64,000 bases of DNA. It comes from Polynucleobacter sp. TUM22923 (GTDB lineage: Bacteria; Pseudomonadota; Gammaproteobacteria; Burkholderiales; Burkholderiaceae). Of the stretch, positions 62,543 through 64,000 are shown in pieces. Under the pieces are notes generated by a model. That model had not been told where the DNA came from. It ran no database searches and was given only the letters and a program-made list of their open reading frames with translations. The position numbers were made by a program, and so were the translations under genes. The stretch spans positions 1,488,001 to 1,552,000 of the forward strand of contig NZ_AP027274.1 in assembly GCF_030295705.1 (NCBI RefSeq). The letters are read 5' to 3'. How positions within the stretch are numbered: the stretch's first letter is position 1; the number at the start of each line of letters is the position of its first letter.

Positions 62543-64000
62543 TTACATCATACCGCCCATACCACCCATACCGCCCATACCACCCATATCTGGCATACCG
62601 CCAGCTGAGTCATCCTTTGGCGCTTCACAAATTGCGCAATCCGTTGTCAACAGCAATGCTGCAACAGAGGCTGCGTTCACTAAGGCAGTCTTAGTTACTT
62701 TAGTTGGATCAATCACACCCTGAGCTACCATGTCGCCGTACTCACCAGTGGCTGCGTTGTAGCCGTTGTTGCCTTTACTAGCTAATACTGCATTCACTAC
62801 TACGCTAGCCTCATCGCCTGCATTAGAAACGATGATGCGCAGTGGCTCTTCCATTGCGCGCAATACGATACTGATACCAGCGTCTTGATCAGCGTTATCG
62901 CCTTTAAGACCCTTGATACCCTGCATTGCACGAATCAAAGCAACACCACCGCCAGGAACAATACCTTCTTCAACAGCAGCACGAGTAGCGTGTAATGCAT
63001 CATCAACGCGTGCTTTCTTTTCTTTCATTTCAACTTCAGTAGCAGCACCAACACGAATCACTGCAACACCGCCTGCCAATTTGGCAACACGCTCTTGTAA
63101 TTTTTCTTTGTCGTAGTCACTAGTAGCTTCTTCGATCTGAACGCGTACATTCTTCACGCGCGCTTCAATCGCTTTAGCATCGCCAGCGCCATCAATAATG
63201 ATGGTGTTTTCTTTACCAACTTCAATACGCTTAGCTTGACCTAAATGCTCAAGGGTTGTTTTCTCGAGAGTGAGGCCAATTTCTTCAGCGATCACAGTAC
63301 CGCCAGTCAAAATCGCGATGTCTTCCAGCATGGCTTTACGACGGTCGCCAAAACCAGGCGCTTTTACAGCGCAAGTCTTAATGATGCCGCGAATGTTATT
63401 GACTACTAAAGTTGCCAAGGCTTCGCCTTCAACATCTTCCGCAATAATCAACAATGGACGGCCAGACTTTGCTACCTGCTCTAGTACTGGCAGCAGGTCA
63501 CGGATGTTACTTACTTTTTTGTCGAACAAGAGCACATATGGTGTTTCTAGAATGGCAACTTGCTTTTCTGGTTGGTTGATAAAGTAAGGGGAAAGGTAAC
63601 CGCGATCAAATTGCATCCCTTCAACGACTTCCAACTCATCTTCCAATGACTTGCCATCTTCAACGGTAATAACACCTTCTTTGCCTACTTTTTCCATAGC
63701 TTCAGCAATGCGCTGACCAATACTGTAGTCGCTGTTTGCGGAGATTGAACCCACTTGAGCGATTTCTTTAGTAGTTGTACAAGGCTTACTAATCTTCTTG
63801 AGCTCTTCGATTGCAGCAGAAACTGCCTTATCAATACCGCGCTTCAAGTCCATTGGGTTATGGCCTGACACTACATACTTCATGCCTTCGCGCACGATAG
63901 ATTGAGCTAAAACGGTTGCTGTTGTTGTGCCATCACCAGCGATGTCAGCAGTTTTAGAAGCCACTTCCTTCACCATCTGCGCACCCATGTTTTGGAGCTT
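62543..64000 (-). CDS. groL: Chaperonin GroEL, 5' end outside the window
   Basis: Hsp60 chaperonin, which folds proteins inside a double ring with GroES. The frame is open through the right edge; by alignment from memory the internal [13 protein letters not shown] lies near residue 68-80, so about 64 N-terminal residues and groES are missing. Visible are the ATP-site [12 protein letters not shown], the [15 protein letters not shown] region, [22 protein letters not shown] and the C-terminal GGM repeats ([16 protein letters not shown]). HrcA encoded in this window probably controls it, but its promoter cannot be seen. Confidence 0.98.
   Translation of the reverse strand, partial: KLQNMGAQMVKEVASKTADIAGDGTTTATVLAQSIVREGMKYVVSGHNPMDLKRGIDKAVSAAIEELKKISKPCTTTKEIAQVGSISANSDYSIGQRIAEAMEKVGKEGVITVEDGKSLEDELEVVEGMQFDRGYLSPYFINQPEKQVAILETPYVLLFDKKVSNIRDLLPVLEQVAKSGRPLLIIAEDVEGEALATLVVNNIRGIIKTCAVKAPGFGDRRKAMLEDIAILTGGTVIAEEIGLTLEKTTLEHLGQAKRIEVGKENTIIIDGAGDAKAIEARVKNVRVQIEEATSDYDKEKLQERVAKLAGGVAVIRVGAATEVEMKEKKARVDDALHATRAAVEEGIVPGGGVALIRAMQGIKGLKGDNADQDAGISIVLRAMEEPLRIIVSNAGDEASVVVNAVLASKGNNGYNAATGEYGDMVAQGVIDPTKVTKTALVNAASVAALLLTTDCAICEAPKDDSAGGMPDMGGMGGMGGMGGMM

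Noticed and set aside
62526..62723. Plus-strand ORF with a repeated IPP pattern
   Set aside because: It is the antisense of the GroEL glycine-methionine tail; the repeat is explained by groEL codons.

Overview
This window reads as a stretch of core chromosome from a free-living betaproteobacterium with a compact genome, most likely Polynucleobacter or a close relative in Burkholderiaceae. That assignment rests on remembered gene order and protein character, not on a search. Supporting signs are the perM-hda-HAD-pcnB-folK-panB run, a DUF3579 gene beside argF, a split three-gene transhydrogenase, glcDEF, an orphan Bug-type binding protein, moderate G+C and very short intergenic gaps. There is no stretch over 300 bases without a gene; the longest gap is the roughly 285-base clpS/csp interval. 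I see no insertion sequence, prophage, CRISPR array, tRNA or rRNA.

Layout. 1-5350: end of coaBC, dut, then clpA and clpS (minus), a cold-shock gene and an exported DUF192 protein. 5400-8850: ppnP, argG and argF (minus), DUF3579 and rpsT. 9000-14220: murJ, a SirB1-type protein, a DedA protein, miaA and purM. 14290-19570: a plus-strand run of perM-type transporter, hda, HAD phosphatase, pcnB, folK and panB. 19585-25650: heat-shock block dnaJ, dnaK, grpE, hemH and hrcA (minus), with two strong sigma-32-type promoters. 25686-31146: nadK, recN and glnE. 31225-38970: yhdP, a nitrilase-family amidase, tldD and aroG. 39023-45177: a cobalamin adenosyltransferase diverging from glcD-glcE-glcF-yggS-proC, which are tightly coupled. 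45185-53732: ubiA and recG (minus), then queA-tgt-yajC-secD-secF. 53729-58324: waaA, purB, a glutathione S-transferase and mnmA. 58495-64000: pntAA-pntAB-pntB, an orphan tricarboxylate-type binding protein and the 3' part of groEL.

The genes serve central metabolism (arginine, purine, pantothenate/CoA, folate, proline, shikimate entry, heme, ubiquinone), protein quality control, tRNA modification, DNA repair, envelope assembly and glycolate oxidation. I found no convincing undescribed multi-gene system. The main signal beyond ordinary annotation is regulatory. At least six genes without a Shine-Dalgarno sequence carry a -10-like hexamer 5-7 bases before the start codon, which suggests leaderless mRNAs. 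The 12 convergent gene pairs split into two classes: those sharing a bidirectional hairpin terminator, and those with almost no gap or overlapping stop codons. The csp promoter sits inside a perfect inverted repeat.
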